From: Gigaspora margarita
Lineage: Eukaryota > Glomeromycota > Glomeromycetes > Diversisporales > Gigasporaceae
Assembly: GCA_009809945.1 (NCBI GenBank)
Contig: WTPW01000065.1
Span: forward strand, 468,506 to 532,505
Length of the DNA stretch: 64,000 nucleotides
Reading direction: 5' to 3'
In this document: positions 24,412 through 34,876 of the stretch, in pieces
How the letters are laid out: every line of letters begins with the position of its first letter
Position numbering within the stretch: the first letter of the stretch is position 1
The notes under the pieces: generated by a model
Database searches by the model: none
What the model was told of the DNA's origin: nothing
What the model saw: the letters and a program-made list of their open reading frames with translations, nothing else
Program-made: the position numbers and the translations under genes

Positions 24412-25298
24412 TAAAATAAGTGTGTGTCGAATACCAGAGGTAAGTATTTCAGTATCACAACGGAAAAGCTTAGAGCAAAATGTCTATAGCTTTATTGATA
24501 TGGGCTAGGTGCTGGGAAAAGGGCCCAAAATGACAATTTTTTCAAAAGACTTTTTTTTACATAAATTAATTTAGAATAAGATTAGGATCATTTTTTACTT
24601 AAAATACAAAGGTAGTTGTATTAATAAAAATTTGCAGTATAGCTCTTTAAAGTTTGTATTTTCTTATGATTTATTATAAAATTTATAACATAAAAATTGA
24701 TTTTCTGAAGATCTTTTTTTTTGTCAATTTCCGCCCTTTTCTCAGCACCTAGCTAGTGATGTGCCATTTATATGTTACCCAAATTTTTTTAGCGTACAGT
24801 ACGTACAGTACGTACAGTACGTACAGTACGTATAGTACTTATATATAAAAAAAAATTTTTTTTTTTAAGCGATCCGCGATTCTGCAATATATAAAAAATT
24901 AAGATTATATAATAAAGGTATTTAGGTCCAAAAATGAAAATAATTACGGATGAGGGCCAAAATAAAAATTCTTACATATAGCGGCCCAATATTACAATTA
25001 AGGGCCTGTTCGATCTCCGAGCTATACTAAGCGACTAAGCTACAAGACTTCATAGCGTCGCCCAGAAAAAATGGTAGCCTGATTATAATAATTATACAAT
25101 ACCACTAAAATAGCTTTAAGATGCAATTAATTTTTTTACAAGAAAAAGCTAAAGGTATTATTCACGAATTTCGCTAACAAATTTATGACTTTACGAATTT
25201 TAATGTATTGATTAAAAAGATCTTTATACATAAATAAATAATACGAATAAAAAGATTTAATATGCGATTATTTTTAACATTAAAATCCTTTGTATTTA

Positions 25299-25518
25299 GG
25301 CCGGACCAAGTTGATTATGTGTTACATTACCCCCTCTCCCCTCCAGAAGAGGGGGGAGGAGGGGTGGTTCCATAGTAAAATTTTAAAAAATTTTTTTTCA
25401 AAAAAAAAATTTTTCCGAATTGTTCCATGACTGTATAAAAATTTTCCGAAATATCCTGTAGCCCTATGTATATTTATCTAAATTTTTTTTACTATGAGGG
25501 AGAGGAGGAGCTCTGAGG
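25299..25518. mobile_element. GG-starting element, relative of 21400-22451, cut by gap
   Basis: It begins GGCCGGACCAAGTTGATTAT after TTA and runs collinear with the element at 21400-22451 without its hAT insertion, up to the N run. The right end is lost in the gap. Confidence 0.7.
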
Positions 25519-25564
25519 NNNNNNNNNNNNNNNNNNNNNNNNNNNNNNNNNNNNNNNNNNNNNN
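25519..25564. other. Assembly gap, 46 N
   Basis: A run of undetermined bases inside repeated sequence. Confidence 1.
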
Positions 25565-25689
25565 TTAGCTAAATTAACATTAATAAACAAGAAGCAAAGT
25601 ATAAAATATTCATTAAACTTAAATAACTTATTTAAACGATTGATTGATCAAAATTATATTTTTGTGAATTCAACACGGAAAAAATTCTC

Positions 25690-25940
25690 GAAATATAAGT
25701 GAAAGTCAAAAAACGAAAGTCAAAGAGAAGATCAAAGTAAAATAAAAATTAGAGTGAAGTCATAGTGAAAGCCAAAATAAAAGTTGAAGATCAAATCAAA
25801 GCAAGGAGAGTCAAAGCGAAAATCAAAGTCAAAACGAAAATTAAAGCGAAGTCAAAGTGAGAGTCAAAGTGAAAGTCAATGTGAAAGTCAAAGCGAGAGT
25901 CAAAGTGAAAATCAAAGCGTAAGTCAAAGTCGAAAGCTTC
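25690..25940 (+). repeat. 12-bp AGTCAAAGTGAA-type minisatellite
   Basis: Imperfect 12-bp and 6-bp units AGTCAAAGTGAA/AGTCAAAGCGAG over about 250 bp. One frame (25784-25969) reads as repeated SQSE residues; it lies within a transposon and shows no domain, so I treat it as repeat rather than gene. Confidence 0.75.
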
Positions 25941-26229
25941 TTCGGGAATTATCTGTGTTGATCAATTAACGAATTTGATTGGTCAATTGGCACATCAGGC
26001 AGGCACTCTTAATAAATGATCGGCAAAAATTTTAGCGTACAGTACGTACAGTACGTACAGTACTGTACGTATAGTACTGTACGTGGCACATCACTACACC
26101 TAGCCCATATATTTGAATAATTGTTAGAAATTTAAACAATTTAAATTTTTCTGACCCTTATTCAGATTTAAGTGTATACTTTAGTGAATTGGATCTTTAC
26201 AATTTTGAGATGATGTAAACATTAGCTGT

Positions 26230-26387
26230 TAGGGATTGGAATCGTTTAACCGTTTAAAAATTGCTCTATAGTTCCGGGCAGAATTATGTTGGTCGTGGGC
26301 CGGAATTATTTTAATGCCGGCCAAATTAAACGGTTAAAGGCTAAACGATTAAACGATTAAGAAAAATTTTAGCGGTTCCAATCCCTA
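26230..26387. mobile_element. TAGGGATTGGAA inverted-repeat element
   Basis: The ends TAGGGATTGGAATCG and CGGTTCCAATCCCTA are inverted, and the inside is rich in TTTAACCG/CGGTTAAA. The second-copy block lacks it at the matching place (near 10480), so it is an insertion. The 8-bp flanks do not match. Confidence 0.6.
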
Positions 26388-27125
26388 GTAAGCATAAGAT
26401 TCCAACACTGCGAGTGTGCAGCAGATTTTTTCAGTCAATGAACTTCTTATATCGAACACAAAACTCAATAACCAATCACAATCTGACCAATGTGATTAAT
26501 CTTTATCACAAAATGCTTAAAAATTCCTTCTTTTGTGTTAATAGCCAAATTCAAAACTGACATTATGAGAATGTTAAATCAATATTTTATTTTAATAAAG
26601 TACAATGTAGAAAAGGCATTCAAATCAAAATATACAGTACTTAAGATTTGAGCCAGCCAACATGGCTTAATTATATATTGTAGATTTTAGGAGTTAAATT
26701 CAGTAAAATGTTAAATAACCAATTTTCGCAATACATAACATTAGGAATATTTTTTTTTAATTGCTAATACTGATTCGTAAGGCATAATGTTCTATAAAAA
26801 TATTTTACATAATTTCTAATATAATCTGATTAAAAAATTTTCATAATTTGCATAATTTACAATTTATCGCATGTATAATTGCCAATCTTTGTATAATAAC
26901 TTATAATCTAATTGTGGAAGACAGAATCCAGAAGTTAGTTCTTCATGTTTTTATAAAAAATCCTCAACCCGGAATTTTGGTACCACTTTGCATAGAAATT
27001 AAGAGTCTTTCGCTACGCTCCGGACAATCACCTTTAGATAAATTCTATTAATTGAAACTTTAGGATAGATATTAAGGTAACAGATATCGAGAATCATTGA
27101 TAAAAGGTTTATTAAGTATTTCAAG

Positions 27126-27165
<40 letters not shown>

Positions 27166-28261
27166 AACCCCTACTATGGGGACGCCGGATGGCGTACTTT
27201 ATTATATTACATATTACATATTATTCATCTACTACTTATTAAAGTTGTATATGCCACCCTCCGTTCTCTTATACATATTACAATGCTTTAATATTTTGAA
27301 CTCCTTCTCAATTCTATTCCTAACAATTATCGGAAGTGCAGGCTCTGTTATTAGTTTTCCGCCCCATCTAGCCTGGGAATAACAAAACCAAATCTCATAT
27401 AACGCGTTAACATGTAACCATCTTGCTATTTCTTTCTTACTCGCATCTCTAACGTTCGATGCCGTGATGGTTTCCTCGTAGGTTCTCGGAGGGGTCTCCC
27501 CTGGGCTTATGTGTGAGTATACCGTTTCCCATATGATTTTACTATTTTTACAGTTTACACCAAAATGGTCATTGGTTTGAATTTCTTCAGAGCACATCGG
27601 ACAGGTACCATCGTAGTTCGGTATTATATATTTTAGCCTATATCCTAATGGCAACGACTTATGGCAATACCGCCAAAAAAATATCTTTCCGCTTGTTGTT
27701 AACCCATTTTGTCTTTGACCATCTCCATAAGTCACTATTTACCCCACTATCGTTTTCTTGCTTCTGTATAGCCGTCGACAAAGATTTATTCTTTAAAAAA
27801 GCAACTCCCATCTGCACTGTGTATTCGTTTCCTGGTACGTTAGCAACTTTAATGTCTTATGGTTCCCAGGGCCACGTATCCACATCTTGATTTATGGAAC
27901 CCCCGATTCTTTTCCACGCTATAATAAAAGGTTTCCAGTACTCTGGCCAAGCTCTGTTTTTAACCGGTACCTCATTTAGTGCCTTTAATGCCGTGATGTT
28001 TCTTTTGTTTTGTAGCTCCACCCTAATTAGCTCTCTTTCTGTCTTTGCCCAGCAGTTGTTACTCGTAAGTAATTTTATAAAAATAGTAATTAATCTCGCA
28101 TCAACTAGGTCCTTTATTATTGGTGCATTTAGACCACCGTATTTATAACCTTGCTGTAGAATCGAGTATCTTGGGAGAATCTTACAGGAGTTTTTAATCC
28201 AGCCCCTTACAAGATTGTCGATTTCTGTTAGTTGTTTCCTACTTGGAGGTGCAAGGTATGC

Positions 28262-29617
28262 CAGTGATGTTAAATGACCTGGTCATTTGAAAAAATTTTT
28301 AAATGACCTCAAATGACCCTGAAATGACCGGTCATTATAGGTCATTTGAATTTTGGGTCATTTGCAAATGACTCGTGACCAAATGACCATGGTCATTTGC
28401 AAATGACCAGGGTCATTTGAAAGTCATTTGGGATATTAGTAGTGATATGGTAGTCAAAGTCCATGTAAACTTTGGTGATTGACATATAATCGCCCGTTAA
28501 GGGTAAGAATTATCTAGATAGCACGTCAACATGGCATCTATTTATTTCGCGGGTAATACAAACTCCTGAAGAGGAAATAGCCAATCTGAGAATGCAAAAT
28601 TTGACTATTCCAGGTCAGCCCGACGAAGAATCCGAACACGCGCAAAAGAAGAAAAAAGCGAAAACTAATATTTAAACCGTCTTGGTGCAAATGACGGGAA
28701 TGAAATCTTACATATTGTAAGCATCACTCTAACCCTATAGTCTCTAACCTTAAGACCTAACCCTAAATTTTTATCTCACGCGCTTAGTTTATTTACAAAA
28801 TCGGAGATCCTTTTTTGGTTTATTACCCACGCAAATAAGTAAAATGCGTCAACGTGTTAGGCTTAGTAGTGTTAGAAAGCACGTTAATGTGCTAGGTAAC
28901 ACGTTAACGTGTCATATATTAAATTCAAATGTATATAAACGAATGAATTTGACTTCAAACGGGAAGTTTTTACAAATTAATTTTAATTAATTAAAAATAT
29001 TTTTTTGCTATAAATTTGCACAATACCTGACATACTTTTGATACGTATCATAAACCTCATTATGTATGTACGTTATGAGAGGTTAAATAAACCCTCCATG
29101 TAAGTATCACAACTATACACTAGTAAGACTAACTAAAATCAACTAAAACTACTTTAACAATGATAAGGCTTCGATTGAAGCGTGGATAGACTTGGTCCGA
29201 GTAACTAGGGTCGAATAGAGCTCTAGATTATGTCACGAGGCTTTAATATGAGGTCACAGGATTAAAATCGACGGGTAAGATTCTTAACGTATGTGATCAC
29301 GAAGTTCCTGAAATCAATCACGGTAATTTAGCACAGGACAACCCGGCTTTGTTTAAAGGTAAATATTACTTTCGAAAACTGGAGTAAATGGACTTAGAAG
29401 ATTATAAATTAATCAAATCTTAGCGTGAGTATTAAATATTTAATATTGAATTATTGCTGACTTCGAATTTCATAATTTAATCAAGATTTAATTAATTGTT
29501 ATTTCCACCAATAAAATTCAAATGACCCAATAGGTCATTTCATCCTTGAAATGACCCAATGACCGGTCATTAGTCATTTGAGTCATTTGGGTCATTTCAG
29601 GTCATTTAACATCACTG
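28262..29617. mobile_element. hAT-like element inside the LINE, 8-bp TSD
   Basis: 1356 bp with ends CAGTGATGTTAAATGACCTG (inverted at the right), flanked by AGGTATGC (28254-28261, 29618-29625). CAGTGATG fits the hAT terminal consensus. The outer 170 bp on each side are packed with AAATGACC/GGTCATTT motifs in both directions. Inside are a coding-like remnant (28553-28675) and a stretch related to the putative LTR family (about 29135-29290). Confidence 0.88.
28553..28675 (+). pseudogene. Coding-like remnant within the hAT-like element
   Basis: A short frame, VIQTPEEEIANLRMQNLTIP..., ending with a lysine-rich tail (QKKKKAKTNI) and stop. Its acidic-then-basic composition is unlike the surrounding AT-rich noise. 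A decayed form of its start (GTAATACAAACTC...) lies at 8405 in another element. It could be the 3' exon of a lost transposon or captured gene; I cannot name it. Confidence 0.35.
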
Positions 29618-32600
29618 AGGTATGCAACATACCAAATTTTTGATAAAACCAAAGTTTTAATTATTAAAATTCTGCCCTTGATGGACAGGTTACGTTGCGA
29701 TAGTTTTTCTAGCATAGCCTTAACTTTTAATATCATCTCTGGCCAAGTGTTTTTACTTATTCTGCCTTGCGAGTCCAACTCGTATCCTAGTGCTCTAACC
29801 GGTTCGTTATCTGGTAACATTTTGAATTTTTTTGCCTCAAGATGTTCTATATGTCGGGCATTATCTGTTAATGGTACTAACACTGATTTGGTTTTATTAA
29901 TTTTAGCGTTGGATGCCTCCTCATACTCTTGAATCAATTTGGTAACAACATCCCATTCTGCATATGAAGCTATGCTTATTGTGAGGTCATCTGCGTAGGC
30001 TGTTAATTTAAACCTTTGTTGGTTTGACTGCTGATTTAAATCTATTCCCATTAGGTTTTTCTCAAGCGATCTAAGGAAAGGTTCGAAAGCTAGTATATAC
30101 AGAAGAGGTGAGAGTGGGTCACCTCGCCTCACTCCACGACTTACTTTGAACGGTTCTGATATTACTCCCGAGTCTGCTATAAATGCAGTTTGTTCTGAAA
30201 ATAATGTACTAATTGTTCGTATGTTCAAGAACTTTTTTAATATCAGGACGTTCTTCTGGACTGTCATCCCAACAAATCGTATAAAGTTCGACATATTGTT
30301 GCGGTGTGCCATTTACAGGTGTTTCTCTTTTGCCTTCAAATATAAGCATTTGAATGTCACATGCAGATCTAAATGATTGAAATGGCTTTCTACAGCTTGA
30401 AATTTCCCAGAGAACAAATCCAAGACTGTATATATCAGATTTCTTATTCCGCACATAACCTGAGTCCTTTAGACATTGAGGTTCTATATACGCTGGCGTT
30501 CCAAAAATTGCAGAATTTGAATTTAGAGTTGCGTCATTGAACTGTTTTGATACACCAAAATCCGCAATCATCATTATTCCTTTATGAACTAGGATATTTC
30601 TTGGATGCTATAAAAATGGATTGAAATTGATGGCCGATTAAATATCTAAAAATACAATTAAACATTCAAGGAATGATTATGCTTACGAGATCGCGATGTG
30701 CAATATTATTATCATGCAAAAATTCCAATCCAAGAGCTATTTCTTTTGCAATTCGATACTTATCCGTCCATTTTAAATTAGAAAATTGTTTTTTTCAAAT
30801 AGTCACGCAAATTTCCATCCTCGGCAAATTGGAGTATTATTTTATAATATTTTTCTGAAGGATCTGTGCATTATCTTTAATTAAGTATATCAACCCACAC
30901 GCTTGGCACTTATAGAAACCGATTGCATTTAAAAATTTTTTACCCACCTTTGGTAACGCCATAAAGCTTAACAATGTTTCGATGCTGACTAATTTGTGGC
31001 AAAATTTGAAGCTTTAAATATGATTTAATATAAAAGTTAATGTTATTGATATATTGTAAAAATAATATATATGTCATTCTGGTTATATAAACTCTCCAAA
31101 AATAATGAAATTGTCCAATATATACAGATGTTAATATAACCAGACTGACGTGTAATTTAAATCAACTAATACCTCTCTGACAAATTGCCGAAACTCCTTT
31201 TCTTCTGGTTTTGAGTCAATTTTGAGACATTTAAGAGCAACCATTAATTTGTTTTTCCATATTGATTTGTAAACGATTCCAACACTTCCTTCATCGATTA
31301 TTTCGAAGGCGGTAAATTCAACATAATTATGAAGAACTAAATTTTGTTCAAGAATAACATTTTCTAGCTCTTGAACCATACTGATAAAAATGATGAATAT
31401 TTTATTTCTTTAAACAATAGAAAAACAAGAATATTCAAATTTCCTTCATTTGGAAAGACTTTTATTATTATTTTACCTTGACTTCTCTTCAGCATATGGT
31501 AATTTTTCTTCAACAAATATACGAAGAAAATTTCGAAACGGGTTAGTTAATCTACTTTCGTTATAAATCGAATTATAATGCATGTCCTCCAATTTTTGTT
31601 TCCACAATTCTTTGATCTCTTTAATATATTTAACCTCAAGTCTTCTTTTAGTCGACGAAATTTGAAAATCAGTTTGAACACCATATTGGTTAACCCCTTG
31701 ATCACCATTTGAATCATCTTCATTGACCTGCATATCGTTGGATTCTTCAACTATTTGCATAATATCCGATTCTTCAATAGTTTCCATGGGCAATGGGAAT
31801 GTTAACTCTATACCAAAAAGGGTAGGTAAATAGTTTTCAAATAAAGGTCCATGAATTACATGACTTGCACTTCGTGAGATCGTCTCCAAATTTGAAGGTA
31901 AGAAAAATTTTTGGCGTTACAGTAAATCTTAAAAGTATCACATATTGCTTTGAACGTGCATTGATTCATTCCAATTGGAACTTCAACATTTAATGTTTGA
32001 CGTTGAATATCGACACATGATTCTAAAAGATCATTAAAACAGAACGCAATTATTTGTGCATCAGCGCCAAATTTTCTAAGCGCCCGGTTGTAAAGTTTAG
32101 GTGAAAAACCAAGTGGCTTAATATGGATGTTCGAAAAAATTATAATTGATGCAACGTTATTCAGATAACTATTGAATGCTTTGTTGAATCCAGTTTCAGC
32201 ATGATCCGGAATAAGCGAAAAAATGAAGTCCCAAACATCCATCTTACATGTACGCTCGGGCTTTAGCGTTTCAACTATACAGTGATATAGAAACGTATCG
32301 AGAGATTCTTGTTTGACGTGTAAAAATGATTCAACTAATGTGTTACTTATATCATCTAATCTGTGCTCGAATAAATGAAAAACATCTGCGATTACATTGC
32401 AATTTAATCGAAAGCCAAGATTAATTAATTCGATAAGCCTCTTTTAAATATCTTGTACATTTATTTTTTTCCATTCATTTGAACGCGTGGGTGGAAAAAG
32501 AATTAAATGTTTGCTTGAATTACCAGTTCGTTTGTATCACAGATCCCATAGTAATCAATTTTTTTCCATAAATGGACCAAGTCTTCATACATTAATATTG

Positions 32601-33291
32601 CACGTGTTATAACGTTGAGCTGTTGGATTTCATATCCATATTTGGATGGATATTTTGCACGTGCATGGCCAACTGCGGTCGTTGGAAAATATCTCGCGCG
32701 TGTTTTATTACATGCGGACCTGCAGAAAGAAAGTGGATAAGTTCCATGTCGTTACCCTTTGCGTATAGATTGTCGGTTTCTAATTGTTGTTGTGCTTCAG
32801 TCATTAGATACGTAAAAACTGGAATATTTAAGTTGTTAGACCACGGAACTTTAACTTTTTGATTAATTCATATTCATATCCATTTGTCCTACTATATTAT
32901 GAGCAATTTTTAATTCGATTAATTGTTGATCATATTTGCCAAAGTTAATAAGAAGTCGTTGAATAAAGTAACGAGATAAAATAGCACGTTTAGCAGGCAT
33001 GGCTTTTGCAACCGCAAGATTAAAAAACGTTGGTCCTAATCTTATGGTATGAAATAGGGTATAAGTTCGTCCATATTGATAAATAATCCATCCCGCTCTA
33101 GCCTGGTCATCTCTAATAATAGCAGAAAACCTCTTGCATGCTAGACCGAAACTTTTGGGCCAAAATAATAATTTAGAAATATTTATCAAAATTTCATCTG
33201 CTAAATTCTGGACGCAAATTTTAATGACAACACCAAGAATGTGGCCATCTGCGCTTCGATTTTCTAAGAAGTTTTCTTTAGAAGCTGACAT

Positions 33292-33717
33292 ATAAGAAGA
33301 GATCCAAAACAGGCCTTATTTTTTTTTAATAACAATATATATATTCGTTTTTAGTAAATAGGGACTTTGCTTATATACTATAAAATTGGGTGTATGATTA
33401 TAAGGTCATTCAAAATTAATTAATTGGTTTTCATAACCTGGTCGGGTCAAAATTTGGAAACCTCTAAAAAAAATTTTTTTTTATGTCTTAATAACCGGGT
33501 GGAATTTAGAAATTTTTTTTAAAATTTTATAAAATTTTATATATTAAAATTAAAAAAAAACCTGCCAGCTGGGTCTATTTAAAGGTTTTCATGTTATGAA
33601 ATCCAGGTAATTAAATTTGTATGGTCTAATATTTATTAATTTAAATAGAATAAATAGATTATCGGCATACTATGATGGTACGTGAAACCAATAATTCAAA
33701 AAGGACTTGAGTAACGT
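33292..33717. other. Upstream of the third copy, no gene
   Basis: The first 40 bases match the region before the second copy. The rest is T/A-run-rich and has a weak inverted pair around 33420-33610 (GGTTTTCATAACCTGG / AAAGGTTTTCATG...). Nothing else is supported. Confidence 0.5.
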
Positions 33718-33970
33718 TGACAACCCTAAAAATCGGCGGGTCTATCGATGGATCGGGAGTATGCTTCGTGTAACCAAAATTTCGGTTACAAAGGGGGTCG
33801 AAAAAAGGCGTGTTAGATTTGGCGAGTGGGTTAGCAGAGTTTCGGGGTAGTTTATGAAAAATAGGCGTAGTAGTAGCAACTTAACGAATGTTAGTTTATT
33901 ATGTATTGGATATATGTATTTATTTTATTAATTAATAAAGACAAGTTTTGAATCGTTTATACAAGTGATT

Positions 33971-33974
<4 letters not shown>

Positions 33975-34001
<27 letters not shown>

Positions 34002-34547
34002 CCTCCCTCCGCTATCCTGAAGGTCCTTAGACACCCTCAGATCTGTCACAACTTCAGGCCAGAGTTATCATTCAAGACGGAGATCAACGGTTTTATATAA
34101 CCCCTAGGTAGTAATTACCCGGGGACGTCGTGTGACGCGATGGCATATCACCGACTCATGAGATAGCTCATGCTCCATTAAGTCTGTCATATGACAGCCC
34201 GGGTCCCTGGCCCCGCGGTGTAGGATCCGCAACTCTTCGGTATCCGCAGTTCCCTAATTTCACATGACCCACAAGCCGGATCATTTATGAAGTTCTTAAA
34301 GCGGGCTCTCTCAATGTTAACGTCATTTGTTGACGGATTACGCCTTTTCTGGTCATCCCCGACCTCGTGGCTATGCCGGTGACTGCATTCTTCCGTATGA
34401 ATCTGTTCTTGATCTTAACCGGAAATCCTCTCAATAGATCATTTCCAATCTGGTCCTGGCAGAGTTTTCGCCGCCCGTTGGACTTGAACTCGCGACCTTG
34501 TGATTGTGACCCTGGAGTGCTAACCACTGCACTATCGACCCGAGGGT
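33975..34547 (-). mobile_element. tRNA-derived SINE, 573 bp
   Basis: On the minus strand it starts with a tRNA-like head: box A ATAGTGCAGTGGTTAGCAC and box B GCGAGTTCAAGTCC, spaced as in a Pol III promoter. It ends in a 31-base poly(A) (poly(T) from 33971 on the plus strand). CAAGTGATTTATT flanks it at 33962-33974 and 34548-34560. It is far richer in G+C than its host. The body has no ORF; a LINE partner must supply reverse transcription. Confidence 0.88.
34470..34546 (-). other. tRNA-like head of the SINE (internal Pol III promoter)
   Basis: A TAGTGCAGTGG box A and a GTTCAAGTCC box B lie about 35 bases apart. It lacks a convincing 3' acceptor half, so it is not annotated as a functional tRNA gene. 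Confidence 0.6.
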
Positions 34548-34876
34548 CAAGTGATTTATTATATGTCAGTTATTAAGCAAAGTGGGAATTGAATGTCGTT
34601 CCCAAAGGGCCAAAAGGCCTTTATTTATAATAATTCGAGCTCTATTTTTTATACGCCAGAATTCTCTTTATCATTAATATTATTATTATCATTGGTATTA
34701 TTATAATCCTTGATATCAATAATATCCTGCGATTTCTCCGACTTCAAATAATCCTCCGAATTTTCCGACTCCTTTGAATTCCAGAAATTCGGGGAATTCC
34801 AGCGGTAAACCCTAATTTTGGATTCCCGTACCACGTGGGCACGTGCCTGCGCTCAGGTCACGTTTCTGGTCTCACA

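Larger units (their letters stand above)
24754..26096. mobile_element. hAT-like element with GTACAGTAC sub-terminal repeats
   Basis: The ends TAGTGATGTGCCA and TGGCACATCACTA are flanked by CACCTAGC (24746-24753, 26097-26104). Five 9-bp GTACAGTAC-type units at 24794-24838 are mirrored at 26038-26083. It contains a TTA-flanked element (25299 on), an assembly gap and a 12-bp repeat array. A related fragment is at 39450-39535. No transposase seen. Confidence 0.85.
24501..26107. mobile_element. TA-flanked MITE split by a hAT-like element
   Basis: The left end TGGGCTAGGTGCTGGGAAAA pairs with TTTTCTCAGCACCTAGC plus CCA; the last three bases lie beyond the insertion at 26105-26107. TA stands on both sides. 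The original unit is about 256 bp. Confidence 0.7.
27135..30223 (-). mobile_element. 5'-truncated LINE with poly(A) tail and 15-bp TSD
   Basis: A non-LTR retrotransposon on the minus strand. The poly(T) at about 27129-27159 is its poly(A) tail. TTCAAGAACTTTTTT occurs at 27120-27134 and 30224-30238 as target duplication and rejoins the kinase exon exactly. The 5' end begins inside the reverse-transcriptase region, so the element is truncated, as usual for target-primed insertion. A hAT-like element interrupts it (28262-29617). Confidence 0.9.
27232..30223 (-). pseudogene. LINE ORF2 fragment: reverse transcriptase and zf-RVT
   Basis: Reading 30223 to 29618 and, after the inserted element, 28253 to 27232. 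The first part is reverse transcriptase: SRGVRRGDPLSPLLYILAF and the catalytic AYADDLTI. After the break the frame goes on for some 120 residues (KYGGLNAPIIKDLVDARLI) to one in-frame stop near 27863. A frameshift in a run of seven T near 27680 leads into a zinc-binding RT tail: IFFWRYCHKSLPLGYRL, then CPMC and H/C residues. The 5' part (endonuclease, RT fingers) is absent. With so few lesions the insertion is fairly recent. Clade within L1/Tad-like LINEs not settled. Confidence 0.85.
27072..33291 (-). pseudogene. F-box/TKL kinase copy split by a LINE
   Basis: The copy starts at 33291 with an intact F-box start (MSASKENFLENRSADGH). It suffers frameshifts near 32870 and in the central region, and another in the fourth exon near 30785. 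The kinase exon at 31379-31172 and the last exon (DFG, at 30574 and below) are recognisable, and the last acceptor TATAG before CATCC is intact. The last exon is cut after KKVLE by the LINE and resumes at 27119 with LNKPFINDSRYLLP and a stop at 27072. Removing the LINE and its duplication restores the exon. It is closest to the copy at 11161-14616 and in the same orientation. A product is very unlikely. Confidence 0.88.
33718..34876 (-). mobile_element. Solo LTR with a nested SINE
   Basis: On the minus strand the unit starts TGTGAGACCAGAAACG and ends GGGTTGTCA, with ACGT on both sides (33714-33717, 34877-34880). It has a TATA-like TATAAAAAATAG and an AATAAA-type signal in ATAAATAAAGG. Without the SINE and its duplication it is about 573 bp. 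No internal retrotransposon genes are next to it, so it is a solo LTR. The 4-bp duplication is short but typical TG...CA ends are present. Confidence 0.65.

Noticed and set aside
24794-24838. CRISPR-like short regular repeats
   Set aside because: Contiguous 9-bp units without spacers, mirrored at the other end of a hAT-like element.
25784-25969. SQSE-repeat peptide
   Set aside because: A 12-bp minisatellite inside a transposon; no evidence for translation.
27648-28148. Plus-strand open frames of 80 and 84 codons
   Set aside because: Shadows of the LINE coding strand (minus).
34470-34546. tRNA gene
   Set aside because: A and B boxes are present, but the sequence runs into a SINE body with a poly(A) tail and target duplication.
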